A stretch of DNA of 53,042 bases from Acidobacteriota bacterium (GTDB taxonomy: Bacteria > Acidobacteriota > Thermoanaerobaculia > Multivoradales > SZUA-115): positions 1 to 53,042 of the forward strand of contig JAJRVQ010000066.1 of the NCBI GenBank assembly GCA_024277255.1. Direction: 5' to 3'. Numbering within the stretch: position 1 is the first letter of the stretch; each line of letters starts with the position of its first letter. Both the position numbers and the translations under genes were made by a program. Under the pieces are notes generated by a model. The model was not told where the DNA came from and ran no database searches. It saw nothing but the letters and a program-made list of their open reading frames with translations. Below, piece after piece: positions 43,085 through 51,788 of this stretch.

Positions 43085-43220
43085 GGCGCGGTGTGAATCT
43101 TGGTCTGTAGTGGGTGGCAAGAGCGACGGTGCCACCCTCGCCGAAGTCACCGCGAACCCACAAGCACGCATTCCCGGTGAGGACCGAATCTTCATTTTTT
43201 AGGCTCAGCTCAATTCCCGC

Positions 43221-43250
43221 TTGGCAGGGACACGTATCTCACGGCATACT
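43221..43250 (+). promoter_or_regulatory. Possible sigma-70 promoter of the DUF2167 gene
   Basis: TTGGCA (43221-43226, five of six to the -35 consensus) and CATACT (43245-43250, four of six to -10) are 18 nt apart. The predicted start lies within a few bases of ATG 43260, which would make the transcript nearly leaderless. Weak evidence. Confidence 0.3.
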
Positions 43251-43259
43251 CGCCCCGCT

Positions 43260-44207
43260 ATGATGACACCGTCCAGCCTTTCCCCTCGCCTGTGTGCCGC
43301 GATGATTTTGTCCGCGGCTTGCACCTTCTCCGTCGCCCCGACAATCGTGTCCGCCCAGGACGCGGATCCCGCCGAAGCGCAGCAAGGAGAGCAGATGACC
43401 GAGGAGCAATACAAAGAGGCGCTGCTCAAGCATGTGGAGGATTTCGGATGGCAACGGGACGGGGTCGGCAACCTCAAAGGGGAAGCCGAGATCGACATTC
43501 CCTCCGGCTACCGTTTTACCGGGCCCGAGGGAACCCGGAAGCTGATGGAAGTTTACGGCAACCCACCCACCGACCGCGAGTATGGCCTCATCGCCCCGGA
43601 GAACCTGGACTGGATCGTGGTCTTCGAATTCGACGAGAGCGGCTACGTGAAGGACGACGAGAAGGATTCCATCGACGCCCCGAAACTCCTCGAGAGCATG
43701 AGAGAAAACCAGGAGCTGGGCAATCGCTACCGCGCCGAGCAAGGGCTCGACGAACTGACCATCACCGGGTGGGCGCAAGAGCCCTTGTACAACGAGGAAA
43801 CGCACAATCTGGAATGGGCTCTGACCCTGCGCAACTCCGGGGGCGGCGAAACGGTGAACTTCAATACCCGGCTACTGGGCCGCAAGGGGGTGATGGAGGT
43901 GGTGCTGGTCTGCAATCCGGATGAACTCGGCAGCATCCTGCCGACTTACCAAAAACTCATCGACGGTTATCGCTACACCGAGGGCAACGGCTACGCCGAA
44001 TACCAGAAAGGCGACAAGGTCGCCAAGTACGGCCTCGCCGCGCTGATGGTCGGGGGCGGCGCCGCCATCGCCGCCAAGACCGGCCTGTTCGCCGGGTTGT
44101 TCAAGGTCCTCGCCAAGGGCGGCAAGGCGGTCTACCTCGGAATCGCGGCCCTGTTTGCCGGCATCATAAAGGGCTTCAAGCGCCTCTTCGGCAACGGCGG
44201 CGAGTAA
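43260..44207 (+). CDS. DUF2167 secreted/membrane protein
   Basis: A 315-residue protein with a signal peptide (residues 1-30, MILSAACTFSVAPTIVSA). The DUF2167 pattern is complete: YRFTGPEGTRKLMEVYGNPP, WIVVFEFDESGYVKDDEKDS, ITGWAQEPLYNEETHNLEWA, NTRLLGRKGVMEVVLV, and GYAEYQKGDKVAKYGLAALM, followed by a C-terminal membrane segment (KAVYLGIAALFAGIIKGF). Function of the family is unknown; E. coli homologues are rare and it is common in Proteobacteria and PVC bacteria. Divergent from the CehA-like gene and 51 nt before a zinc-ribbon membrane protein, which may form a small operon. Confidence 0.88.
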   Translation: MMTPSSLSPRLCAAMILSAACTFSVAPTIVSAQDADPAEAQQGEQMTEEQYKEALLKHVEDFGWQRDGVGNLKGEAEIDIPSGYRFTGPEGTRKLMEVYGNPPTDREYGLIAPENLDWIVVFEFDESGYVKDDEKDSIDAPKLLESMRENQELGNRYRAEQGLDELTITGWAQEPLYNEETHNLEWALTLRNSGGGETVNFNTRLLGRKGVMEVVLVCNPDELGSILPTYQKLIDGYRYTEGNGYAEYQKGDKVAKYGLAALMVGGGAAIAAKTGLFAGLFKVLAKGGKAVYLGIAALFAGIIKGFKRLFGNGGE

Positions 44208-44258
44208 GGCGGGCGACGACTTCCATCCGCTGCTTCTCCTTCCTTCTCCCGCGACCAG

Positions 44259-45416
44259 ATGACCGACGGCGAAGCCTTCCTGCTCGTCTTCATCCTCATC
44301 TACCTGAGCGACTGCCTGGTGTGGCTGACACCTCCGGGCTATGCCCTGATCGCGTTCTGGCGACCGCGTTTCGTGGTGCGGCGCGCGGCGGTGAACTTCA
44401 GCGCGCTGCGCAAGGGCTTCGCCGTGCTCAACCCGTTGCCGCCTTTCGGCACCGTCTTCGTCTGCGAAAGCTGGCCGATCTCGCTGACCGCCGAGGGCAT
44501 CGCACCGCTGACCCGGGACAATCCCAATCCCGGCCCCGCCCTCGGGCCACCTGCCGGCGCCGGATTTCTCGATTGGGAATCCGTTGATCGCGTCGGCGCG
44601 GACGGGCTGTATCTCTTCATCAACGGTCGACGTTTCGCCCTTGCCTCCACCCGGCAGGGCGCCCGCCACTGGGCCGGGATTGTGAAAACCATCTGTGCAC
44701 TGCCCCCCGACGAACGCGCCGACGCCATCGACCGCGCGCTGCGGCGAAGTTTCAACACCTGCCACGCGACCCGCCGCGCCGCGCTGTTGCGCCGCGTCAC
44801 CGCGGCCATCCGCTTCAACGCCGGCGTGCTGTTTTTTGCCGTGTTCATCGGGCTGCCCTTCGCCTACTGGCGCTTTCACGATGGCCCGCGGTTCTTTCTC
44901 GTGCTGCTGGCGATCTGGCTGGTGATGCTGTGGACGGTGATCGAATTCTTTCGCCTGCATCGGCGTTTCTATCCCGCCCACGGTGACGAACGCTGGCAAC
45001 ACGCCGGCCTCGCTCTGCTTTTTCCGCATTACACCATCCGCTGTCTCGACTCGCTTTCGAAAGGCTTTCTCGCCGGCATCCACCCGCTCGCCGCCGCCGC
45101 CGCGCTAGCTCAGCCCGACGAACTCACCAAGCTTGCCCGGACGGTGAAACGCGACGCCCGCCATCCCTTTCCGCTCCCCGAGTCCGGCCCAACGGCGGCG
45201 GCGGCAAAAACCTTTCACACGCGCCACTTTCTGCCCGCCCTGAACTCGGCCCTGGAGCGCATCGGCTATCCCGAGGAAGCTCGCCCCCAGGATCAGAGTG
45301 AAACCGGCCCCGCTGAATGCCCCCGATGCGGTGCTCCCTACGAAGAAAGCGGAATCCCCTGCGAAGACTGCGGCGGGATTCTGACAGCCGCCCTCGGCGG
45401 CGAAGATGGCAGATAG
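44259..45416 (+). CDS. Membrane protein with C-terminal double zinc ribbon
   Basis: A 385-residue protein of unknown function. It has an N-terminal hydrophobic segment (about 7-32), two mid-protein membrane helices (about 191-209 and 214-232; AGVLFFAVFIGLPFAYWRF and FFLVLLAIWLVMLWTVIEFF), and a cytoplasmic tail ending in CPRCGAPYEESGIPCEDCGG, which is a CxxC-x10-CxxC zinc ribbon. Between them a soluble segment carries FLDWESVDRVGADGLYLFIN. The pyrimidine-rich leader is typical of the window. No family is recognised with certainty. Confidence 0.75.
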   Translation: MTDGEAFLLVFILIYLSDCLVWLTPPGYALIAFWRPRFVVRRAAVNFSALRKGFAVLNPLPPFGTVFVCESWPISLTAEGIAPLTRDNPNPGPALGPPAGAGFLDWESVDRVGADGLYLFINGRRFALASTRQGARHWAGIVKTICALPPDERADAIDRALRRSFNTCHATRRAALLRRVTAAIRFNAGVLFFAVFIGLPFAYWRFHDGPRFFLVLLAIWLVMLWTVIEFFRLHRRFYPAHGDERWQHAGLALLFPHYTIRCLDSLSKGFLAGIHPLAAAAALAQPDELTKLARTVKRDARHPFPLPESGPTAAAAKTFHTRHFLPALNSALERIGYPEEARPQDQSETGPAECPRCGAPYEESGIPCEDCGGILTAALGGEDGR

Positions 45417-45497
45417 GAGATCGGGATGCAGGCTCCATTTTCCCTGTGCCACTCTCCTCCCAATAAACTTCCAGTAATTTTAGTGTTTATAGAAAAT

Positions 45498-45526
45498 TTG
45501 ACTAGCGTGACAAAAAGGGTTATCCT
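45498..45526 (+). promoter_or_regulatory. Sigma-70-like promoter for beta-barrel gene
   Basis: TTGACT (45498-45503; five of six) and TATCCT (45521-45526; four of six) with the ideal 17-nt spacer. The predicted start near 45533 gives a leader of about 78 nt before ATG 45611. It is the best sigma-70 match I found in the window. Confidence 0.55.
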
Positions 45527-45537
45527 TCCCGAAGCTC

Positions 45538-45559
45538 CCGTGTGGCGTCTTCGCCACGG
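45538..45559 (+). promoter_or_regulatory. Hairpin in the 5' leader of the beta-barrel gene
   Basis: CCGTG-T-GGCG pairs with CGCCACGG (8 bp, one bulged T, TCTT loop) near the start of the predicted transcript. An alternative pairing of CCCG (37-40 of this block's numbering at 45537-45540) with CGGG at 45562-45565 would exclude part of it. No known riboswitch class is recognised. It may stabilise the mRNA. Confidence 0.4.
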
Positions 45560-45610
45560 CTCGGGATCTCCCAAATAAAAACCGTACCGCACTGCCACCT
45601 ATCCAAGGAG

Positions 45611-46252
45611 ATGAATCATCCACGCCCTCTGAAACTATCCGCCGCCATGGGAATCGCGCTCGCCGCGACCGGGCTGCTGCTGTCCGTTCCCGCCTTTGCC
45701 GGCCCAAGCACTCCGGTCGGCAGTGCTCCTCCGGTTGAGGACCAATACCTGCGATATGACTACTTCGCCCTGCAGTACATCTACACCAACTTCGACAATC
45801 TCGACAACGGCCACGGTGCCGGCCTGAATCTGTCGAAAGGCCTGTTCGGCAATGTTTATTTCACCGGGTCCGCCGACTGGACTTCGACCTCCCTCAGCGG
45901 CTCCAACATCGATCTTTACGGCGCCACGGGTGGACTCGGCTACGTCATTCCAGTCACCCAGCGCTTCCATCTCAATGTTGAGGGTGGCGCCGCCTACGGC
46001 GATCTCACCGTCTCTCCCTACAGCGGCAGCAACTGGGGCTGGTTCGTCGGACCCGGCTTCCGCTACAGCCTCTCCCAGGGCATGGAGTTCTTCGCCAACA
46101 TCTACTACACCAGCTACGGCGCCGGCAACGACCTCTTCGAAACCAAGCTCGGCATCATCGCCAACATCACCGACGCCCTCGCCTTCAAGCTAGGCGGCCT
46201 TCTCAATGAGAACGACCAGTCTATCCTCGTCGGCATCCGCGTTTACTACTGA
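45611..46252 (+). CDS. Outer-membrane beta-barrel protein (OmpA-like barrel size)
   Basis: A 213-residue secreted protein with signal peptide (about residues 1-30, ATGLLLSVPAFA). The rest is about eight alternating strands (YDYFALQYIYTNFDNLDN, GNVYFTGSADWTSTSLSG, FHLNVEGGAAYGDLTVSPYS, GWFVGPGFRYSLSQGMEFFA, FKLGGLLNENDQSILVGIRV) ending in YY. The size and strand pattern fit an 8-stranded porin-like barrel. The Shine-Dalgarno-like AAGGAG touches the ATG with no spacing, which is unusual; the next in-frame ATG at 45647 would have a 36-nt separation and lose the basic start of the signal peptide. Confidence 0.85.
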   Translation: MNHPRPLKLSAAMGIALAATGLLLSVPAFAGPSTPVGSAPPVEDQYLRYDYFALQYIYTNFDNLDNGHGAGLNLSKGLFGNVYFTGSADWTSTSLSGSNIDLYGATGGLGYVIPVTQRFHLNVEGGAAYGDLTVSPYSGSNWGWFVGPGFRYSLSQGMEFFANIYYTSYGAGNDLFETKLGIIANITDALAFKLGGLLNENDQSILVGIRVYY

Positions 46253-46376
46253 GCCGCGGCTGTTTCTCTTTTCCCGAAAGGCGGGCGCGGCTTGGTAGTC
46301 GCGGTCGCCTTTTGGCGTTTCAGGAGGTCGGCAAACTCCGAACGTGGTAGCGGTGAACACTGCGGGTTCGCCTTCG

Positions 46377-46460
46377 CCCCATTCGGGGCTTCCATGAGGA
46401 GGCTGTGTTTCCCTCGGGGTGAACCCCGTGGCTACTCGCCTGCGCCGCTTCGCGGCTTCC
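46377..46460. repeat. Palindrome cluster with third copy of repeat outer arm
   Basis: GCCCC-ATTC-GGGGC (46377-46390) and CGGGG-TGAA-CCCCG (46419-46432) are small hairpins, followed by GGCTACTCGCCTGCGCCGC and TTCGCGGCT (46430-46458), which matches the arms at 14031-14060 and 14381-14410. It occupies the 234-nt gap between the convergent beta-barrel and ATPase genes. Confidence 0.75.
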
Positions 46461-46486
46461 CCTTTTGCGCTGCTCACTGCCGCCAT

Positions 46487-49400
46487 TCACTCTGGAGCAT
46501 CTCCGCCCTGCTCAACAACGGATTCCACGTCTACCGGTAATCCGCTGGCTTTGCCGCTGACGCGCTTGCGTTTCGGCGTCTTCTTTTTCGCGGCGGCCTT
46601 GCGGCCCGGCGGCGGCCGTTTCTTCGCCGCGGCGGGCTCTTCGCCCTCATGGACCGGTACCACCTTGATCTCCACATTGACCGGCACGGCGCGCAGTTCG
46701 GCGATGATGCGCTCGAGTTTCTCCACGGTCACGTCGGCCAGGTTCGCGGGTTGATTCTGCTGCTCGGCCGCGTCGGCGAGAACGCCCTCGATGCGTCCGA
46801 GTCCCTCGGAAAATCCGGCCAACGTCCCCACCACCCGGCTCACCGGATCGTTGTCGCCGCGCCCGCCCATCAGCAGGTTGCGGTTGAACTTTTTCTTAAT
46901 GTCCTCCCAGCGCGCCGTCTCCTCGGACGTCAGCACGCCTTCCAGTTCACGGAATTTCAGCAGGTTGGACTCGGCTCCCGTGGTCAGGGTCTGGGCCTCG
47001 TTCTCGTAGTGGTCGAAGATGGTCGCCACGACCTCCTCGTCTGTCATGACGGGCAAAATCTTTTCCGCGATGCGGTTCATGTTGCGGTAGGAACCCTGCA
47101 GGCGGAAGGCCGGCTCGGTGCGGTAGTCGTCCTCCATTGCCGCCGAGCGAATGTATTCCAGGTTCACCCGCAGGATGGTGTCGCGCACCCGCGTCAGCTT
47201 CTCCATCACCGAGACCAGTTCTTCGATCTCTTCCATGCTGTAGTTGCCCTCGAAATCGACGCCTTCGCGGCTGCCGGTCTCGGCCATTTTCAGGAAAGCG
47301 TAGACGTCCGCCTGGCTGCGGCTGGCGAGTCGGCCCAGCACCGGGTTCGAGGTCAGGGCGTTCTCCACGTAGCTGGCCTCGAAATCCCCGGCGTGCCCGC
47401 CGATGATGTCGCCCAGGTTGTAGGTGTCGGCCCGATTGGCGAGCATGTCGGGAATCTTGAACTTGCCACCGCTCTCGGTGTAGGGGTTGCCCGCCATCAC
47501 CACGCAGACCTTGCGGCCGCGCAGATCGTAGGTCTTCGGTTGCCCCTTCCACACGCCCTCGATCTTGCGCTGGGCGTCGCAGAGGGAGATGAACTTTTGT
47601 AGAAACTCGGGGTTGGTGTGCTGAATGTCATCGATGTAGAGCATGATGTTGTCGCCCATCTCCAGAGCGAAATTCAGCTTCTGAATCTCTTCGCGGGCGC
47701 TGGCGTTGGGCGCGTCCTCGGGGTCGAGCGATTTCACGTCGTGACCGATGGCGGGCCCGTTGATCTTCATGAAAGTGATCCCGAGCCGATTGGCGATGTA
47801 TTCCATCAGCGTGGTCTTGCCATAGCCGGGCGGCGAGATCAGCAGCAGCATCCCCATGCGATCGGTGCGCGTGTCCACACCCGCCGTGCCGATCTGCTTG
47901 GCGAGATTGTCGCCGATCAGCGGCAGATAGACGCGGTCGAGCAGGCGGTTGCGCACGAAGGCCGACATCACCACCGGCTTGAACTCGTTGAGCCGCATCT
48001 GTTCGCGGCGAGACTCGATCAGCGACACCTTGCGCGCTTCATAAGCCTCAAATCGCGGCACCGTCTCGGCCATGAACCGGCGCATCTTCCGCGTCAGCGC
48101 GAGGTAGTCGAAGGCATAGACGCCGCCCTCGATCAGCGCGTGGTCTCCCCGCATTCCCTCCAGGGTCGCGGTGGTCTCAACCTGTTTCACCGCCATCAAC
48201 TCGAACTCGTCGCGCACCAGGTGAACCGCCGCCTCGATCAGGTAGGGGCCGCCCGCCTGCGCTCCCAGTGAGCCGTTCATCCAGTCGCGGGCCACCTCGA
48301 ACTGGGCCACGGGATCGCCCTCCAGTTCCAGCAGCGCGGCCATGAATTTCTTGTCCAGCCGCCCGGTGGTCAGGGTGTGCTGGAACTTCTTCAGCAGCGC
48401 GGCCGCCTGCGGCGAGATCACCATGTCGGTGTCGTCGATCAGTTCGTGAAACAGGTATTCCGCCGCCAGTTCCGGATCCGACTCGGCCAGAGCCGGGATC
48501 GCCGCCGCCCGGCTCTCCAAAAATTCCCTCAACCCATCGGCAAGCTCCCCGGCATAACCGCGCTGCACCGCCTCGTCGCCGTTGGGAAAGCTGCGCCGCA
48601 TCAGTCCGAACGCCGCCAGCTTGCTCGTCAGGCTGATTTTCTCAGGCGCTTCGTTGTCCCAACCCGCGTGGTAGAGAAGGCCGACGGCGCGCTCGGCGGG
48701 ACCGAATCGCAGCAGACCGGCCTCGCGATGCACCCGCGCCAACCGGGTCAGCAGCACCGTGGCGTCGTGGCCGTGGACGCCCTTGGTGTAACTCTCGCGG
48801 TAGCGCGGTGCCATGAACTGCCGCGTGCTCTCCAGCCGCGCCTCCTCATCCAGAGCCAGCCATTCATCCACCGCCGCGCCGCCGCCGCGCGACTCCAGAT
48901 CGCGCAGCAGTCGCCAGGCGAGATACTCGCCGCGGTAGACCTCGCCGTTTTCCGACACCACCTCCTGATCCCACACCTCCCGCGTGGTGAGAAAGGTTTC
49001 GTCGCGAATGGTCTCGAAGAAATTCGTTCCCGCCAGGTGCAGGCACATTTCGCCGTCGCGCGGCACGATGGACAGCTCCAGCTCCTGCCGGTTGACCGAG
49101 AAGCGGTGATTGCCGAGCTGGATGATGTCTTTGCCGCCGACAAACAGCTCCTGCCGGTCCTTCAACTGGCGCACCGCGTCTTCGCGCGCAGTTTTCAGCC
49201 GGGTCTGGATGTCGTCCGCCTTGACTGGGTCACCCAACTCAGTGAGCTGGGCGATGATGTCGCGCACCTTTTCCACCATCAGATCGCCGGCCAGATAGCC
49301 GTTGATCTCGTTGACGTTTTCGAAGGCGTCGAGCCGGTGGCCGATGGTGGTGAGCACGCGCTCGGCGGATTTCACCAGCGACCCGGCGCGCTTGTTGCGC

Positions 49401-51697
49401 CGCTCCACCAGGGCGAGCTTCTTCGCCTCGAAGGCGGTGTATGCCTCGTCGCGCTTCTCGATGAGTTGCTCGACATACTCGTCGAAATCGGAGAAACGCC
49501 CCTCCAGTTCCTCCAACTGGACCATGGTCTTCGACAAGTACTCGTCGCACTTGCCGGGTGTGTCACAGAGGTCGAGGTAGTTGATGACCGCCTGGTTGAC
49601 CAGTTTCAGCTGGGCGCCGAATTGCGCCGCGCCCTCGGACCGGGCCAGCTCCTTGCGGCGGTTCTTCAGCGCGGCCCGCACCCGGTTGAGAGTGGCGTAG
49701 ATCTCTGAAATGTTGTCGATGATCTGCGTCGTCTGCGTCGAGTCGGCTATCTTGAGGTTGCCGACGATGTCGATCAGCATTTCCAGCTCGCCGCCGGCCT
49801 TGTTAAGCTCTTCCTCGACCTCGTCTGCATCGGTGACTTTGGCGATTTTCGGGATGCGCTGCTCCTGCTCCGCGACACTGGATTGGTAGGGCAGCAGCGC
49901 CTCGGGCCGCAACAGAAACTCGACGCAATGCTCCGAGACGAAGCCGGTGGCCTCGGCGACGTCGTCCTCCAGGGCGGCCACTTTCTCGCCATCGACGTAG
50001 CGCAATTCGCGCAGGGAAATGATCTCGCCGCGCACCTCGCGCAGCGACGCCAGACTATGCACGAATCCGAGAATATCGTCCGGTCGCGTGTTGCGCCCTG
50101 CGGTGGCGAGCTTCTTCGCCTTCACGAAAACCCGCTTCATCTCCGCGGCGGTCGACTGGCGCAGCCGCTGCACCTTCTCGAACTCGGCGATGGCCGACTC
50201 GGCCGCGCCGCGGATCTCGCCGAGGACGGACTTCAGATTGAATGCCTCGTCCTTCTCCAGCCAGAAATAGGCATCGGCGATGTCGGCGGTCTTTTTCGCC
50301 AGATCGAGATAGAGACCGGCGTAGGTGTCGTCTTTTCCCAGCAGGTTGAGCACCTCGTGGCACTCAGCCATGCCGCGCACGATGTCGGCGTTGCCGATTT
50401 TGTAGAGGTAGCTGTCGGTCTGCTCGCCGGCGCGAAACTCGCCCTCCATGAAGGGCGTCCGCCAGATTTGCAGGACATGGTGTTTGCGCGGCTCTTCCTC
50501 GCCGCGAAAATACACCAGCTCGCCGTTGGCGAAGAGCGAGTAGCCGTTGCAGACGATGGGTGTCTCGACGGTCTGGCTGATGAGGTTGTAGGACATCAGC
50601 ACGTAGACGCCGGTGAGCCGGTTGTAGAAGACGTAGAGAAAATCCTCGCCGTTGGGCGACGCGATGCGGCGCTCGAACAGCATGTCAGTCAGGCCGCTCT
50701 CGAAGCGTTTCGTCTCCCCCGTCTGCAGATGGTAGCCGTCGGAAAAAATGATGCCGTGATCCTCCGGCAGCAGTACGCAGGAGTTGGCGATCGAGTCGAT
50801 ACGGGTGACGGTGCGGACCTTCTCGTTGTAGACCAGGTAGCGGTAGTCCTTTTCCTGGTAGGGCAGAATCTTCAGCAGGGTGAGACTGCCGACCACGGCG
50901 TAGAAAATCTCGGCGTCGTCGAGGGTCTGATCGCTGTTGACGACATCCTCCTCGTAGATGCCTTCGCCGGTCTCGGTGTTGTCCTCCAGCTTGACCGTGA
51001 GATCGCCTCCGGTGGTCTCGACGAACAGTCTGTCCTCGATGGAAACATGCGAGTGCAACCCCTCGCGGTACATGCCGCGATGAGCGCGCGTCCACTCGAA
51101 CTCCTGCTGCGGCGGGAACTGGTATTCGTGGTCGAAGCGGTTGCCGATGTATTCGAGCGCGCCGTCGCGCATCAGCCACTTGAAGCACTTCACGTCGACG
51201 ACGGTTTTGCCGACTCGGAACGCCATGAACAGATGCGGACCGATGCGGCGAAACTTGACGAAAGTGGTGTCGCGGTAGTACTTGTAGAGGTAACCGAAAT
51301 CCTCAGCAAAGCCGCCGCCGCCACCGCCGTCGAGACTTTCCAGCCCGATATCGGTGAATGTGTGGCCCTCGGGATCGTAGCGGTAGGCGGCGAACACGTC
51401 CTTCAGCGCCGTGGTCGATTTCAGGCCGAACTGCACGTTGTAGCCGAACAGAAAGCGATTGCCGCCGATGGCGATCATGTCGCGCGGCGCGCAGTTGTGT
51501 TCCGTGGTGACTCGCTCTGTCGCCAGCAGCGCGCGCTCCACCGCCCCGAACACCGCCTGCCGCTCGGCGTTGAGTTTCCCCAATCGCGCCCGGAGTTCCG
51601 CCCCCTGCGTGGCCAGGCGATTGCGGATGATCTCATAGGCGCCTCCCTCGAGTTGGTCGGGGGCGGAGTCGACTGATTCTGTGGAGTCTTCTGGCAT
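46487..51697 (-). CDS. Giant DUF3686/AAA 'DNA repair' ATPase
   Basis: A 1736-residue protein. The N-terminal ~450 residues match DUF3686 (TTEHNCAPRDMIAIGGNRFL, EFEWTRAHRGMYREGLHSHV, TETGEGIYEEDVV, YLVYNEKVRTVTRID, LPEDHGIIFSDGYHLQTGET). Long coiled coils follow (about 530-880). The AAA module has Walker A SPPGYGKT (about 1287-1294) and Walker B IMLYIDDIQHTN (about 1347-1358), with a sensor region CVVMAGNPYTESGG. The C-terminus carries a Lys/Ala/Pro-rich, histone-H1-like tail (about 1684-1716). In databases such proteins are called DNA repair ATPases, but the role is not demonstrated as far as I know. It is 130 nt from the flotillin gene and in the same direction, so they are likely one operon. 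The start ATG 51697 abuts a family A repeat; an upstream ATG at 51727 lies inside the repeat. Confidence 0.9.
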   Translation of the reverse strand: MPEDSTESVDSAPDQLEGGAYEIIRNRLATQGAELRARLGKLNAERQAVFGAVERALLATERVTTEHNCAPRDMIAIGGNRFLFGYNVQFGLKSTTALKDVFAAYRYDPEGHTFTDIGLESLDGGGGGGFAEDFGYLYKYYRDTTFVKFRRIGPHLFMAFRVGKTVVDVKCFKWLMRDGALEYIGNRFDHEYQFPPQQEFEWTRAHRGMYREGLHSHVSIEDRLFVETTGGDLTVKLEDNTETGEGIYEEDVVNSDQTLDDAEIFYAVVGSLTLLKILPYQEKDYRYLVYNEKVRTVTRIDSIANSCVLLPEDHGIIFSDGYHLQTGETKRFESGLTDMLFERRIASPNGEDFLYVFYNRLTGVYVLMSYNLISQTVETPIVCNGYSLFANGELVYFRGEEEPRKHHVLQIWRTPFMEGEFRAGEQTDSYLYKIGNADIVRGMAECHEVLNLLGKDDTYAGLYLDLAKKTADIADAYFWLEKDEAFNLKSVLGEIRGAAESAIAEFEKVQRLRQSTAAEMKRVFVKAKKLATAGRNTRPDDILGFVHSLASLREVRGEIISLRELRYVDGEKVAALEDDVAEATGFVSEHCVEFLLRPEALLPYQSSVAEQEQRIPKIAKVTDADEVEEELNKAGGELEMLIDIVGNLKIADSTQTTQIIDNISEIYATLNRVRAALKNRRKELARSEGAAQFGAQLKLVNQAVINYLDLCDTPGKCDEYLSKTMVQLEELEGRFSDFDEYVEQLIEKRDEAYTAFEAKKLALVERRNKRAGSLVKSAERVLTTIGHRLDAFENVNEINGYLAGDLMVEKVRDIIAQLTELGDPVKADDIQTRLKTAREDAVRQLKDRQELFVGGKDIIQLGNHRFSVNRQELELSIVPRDGEMCLHLAGTNFFETIRDETFLTTREVWDQEVVSENGEVYRGEYLAWRLLRDLESRGGGAAVDEWLALDEEARLESTRQFMAPRYRESYTKGVHGHDATVLLTRLARVHREAGLLRFGPAERAVGLLYHAGWDNEAPEKISLTSKLAAFGLMRRSFPNGDEAVQRGYAGELADGLREFLESRAAAIPALAESDPELAAEYLFHELIDDTDMVISPQAAALLKKFQHTLTTGRLDKKFMAALLELEGDPVAQFEVARDWMNGSLGAQAGGPYLIEAAVHLVRDEFELMAVKQVETTATLEGMRGDHALIEGGVYAFDYLALTRKMRRFMAETVPRFEAYEARKVSLIESRREQMRLNEFKPVVMSAFVRNRLLDRVYLPLIGDNLAKQIGTAGVDTRTDRMGMLLLISPPGYGKTTLMEYIANRLGITFMKINGPAIGHDVKSLDPEDAPNASAREEIQKLNFALEMGDNIMLYIDDIQHTNPEFLQKFISLCDAQRKIEGVWKGQPKTYDLRGRKVCVVMAGNPYTESGGKFKIPDMLANRADTYNLGDIIGGHAGDFEASYVENALTSNPVLGRLASRSQADVYAFLKMAETGSREGVDFEGNYSMEEIEELVSVMEKLTRVRDTILRVNLEYIRSAAMEDDYRTEPAFRLQGSYRNMNRIAEKILPVMTDEEVVATIFDHYENEAQTLTTGAESNLLKFRELEGVLTSEETARWEDIKKKFNRNLLMGGRGDNDPVSRVVGTLAGFSEGLGRIEGVLADAAEQQNQPANLADVTVEKLERIIAELRAVPVNVEIKVVPVHEGEEPAAAKKRPPPGRKAAAKKKTPKRKRVSGKASGLPVDVESVVEQGGDAPE

Positions 51698-51699
51698 GG

Positions 51700-51729
51700 A
51701 CTGGGAGCGCAGGCGTCCCGCCTGCATCG
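51700..51729. repeat. Palindromic repeat family A, copy 3
   Basis: ACTGGGAGCGCAGGCG then TCCCGCCTGCATCG, two bases before the ATPase start codon (leftward). It forms an inverted pair with the copy at 51789-51818. Confidence 0.9.
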
Positions 51730-51788
51730 AGTTACGACACGTTTCTCTTTCTCAAAGCGTCTTCTGTCATCGTTGCCCTCACTTCACC

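Noticed and set aside
43872..45083. Leftward open frame of 403 codons
   Set aside because: Antisense to the DUF2167 and zinc-ribbon genes; no domain recognised.
49883..51676. Rightward open frame of 597 codons
   Set aside because: Antisense to the DUF3686 domain; shadow frame.
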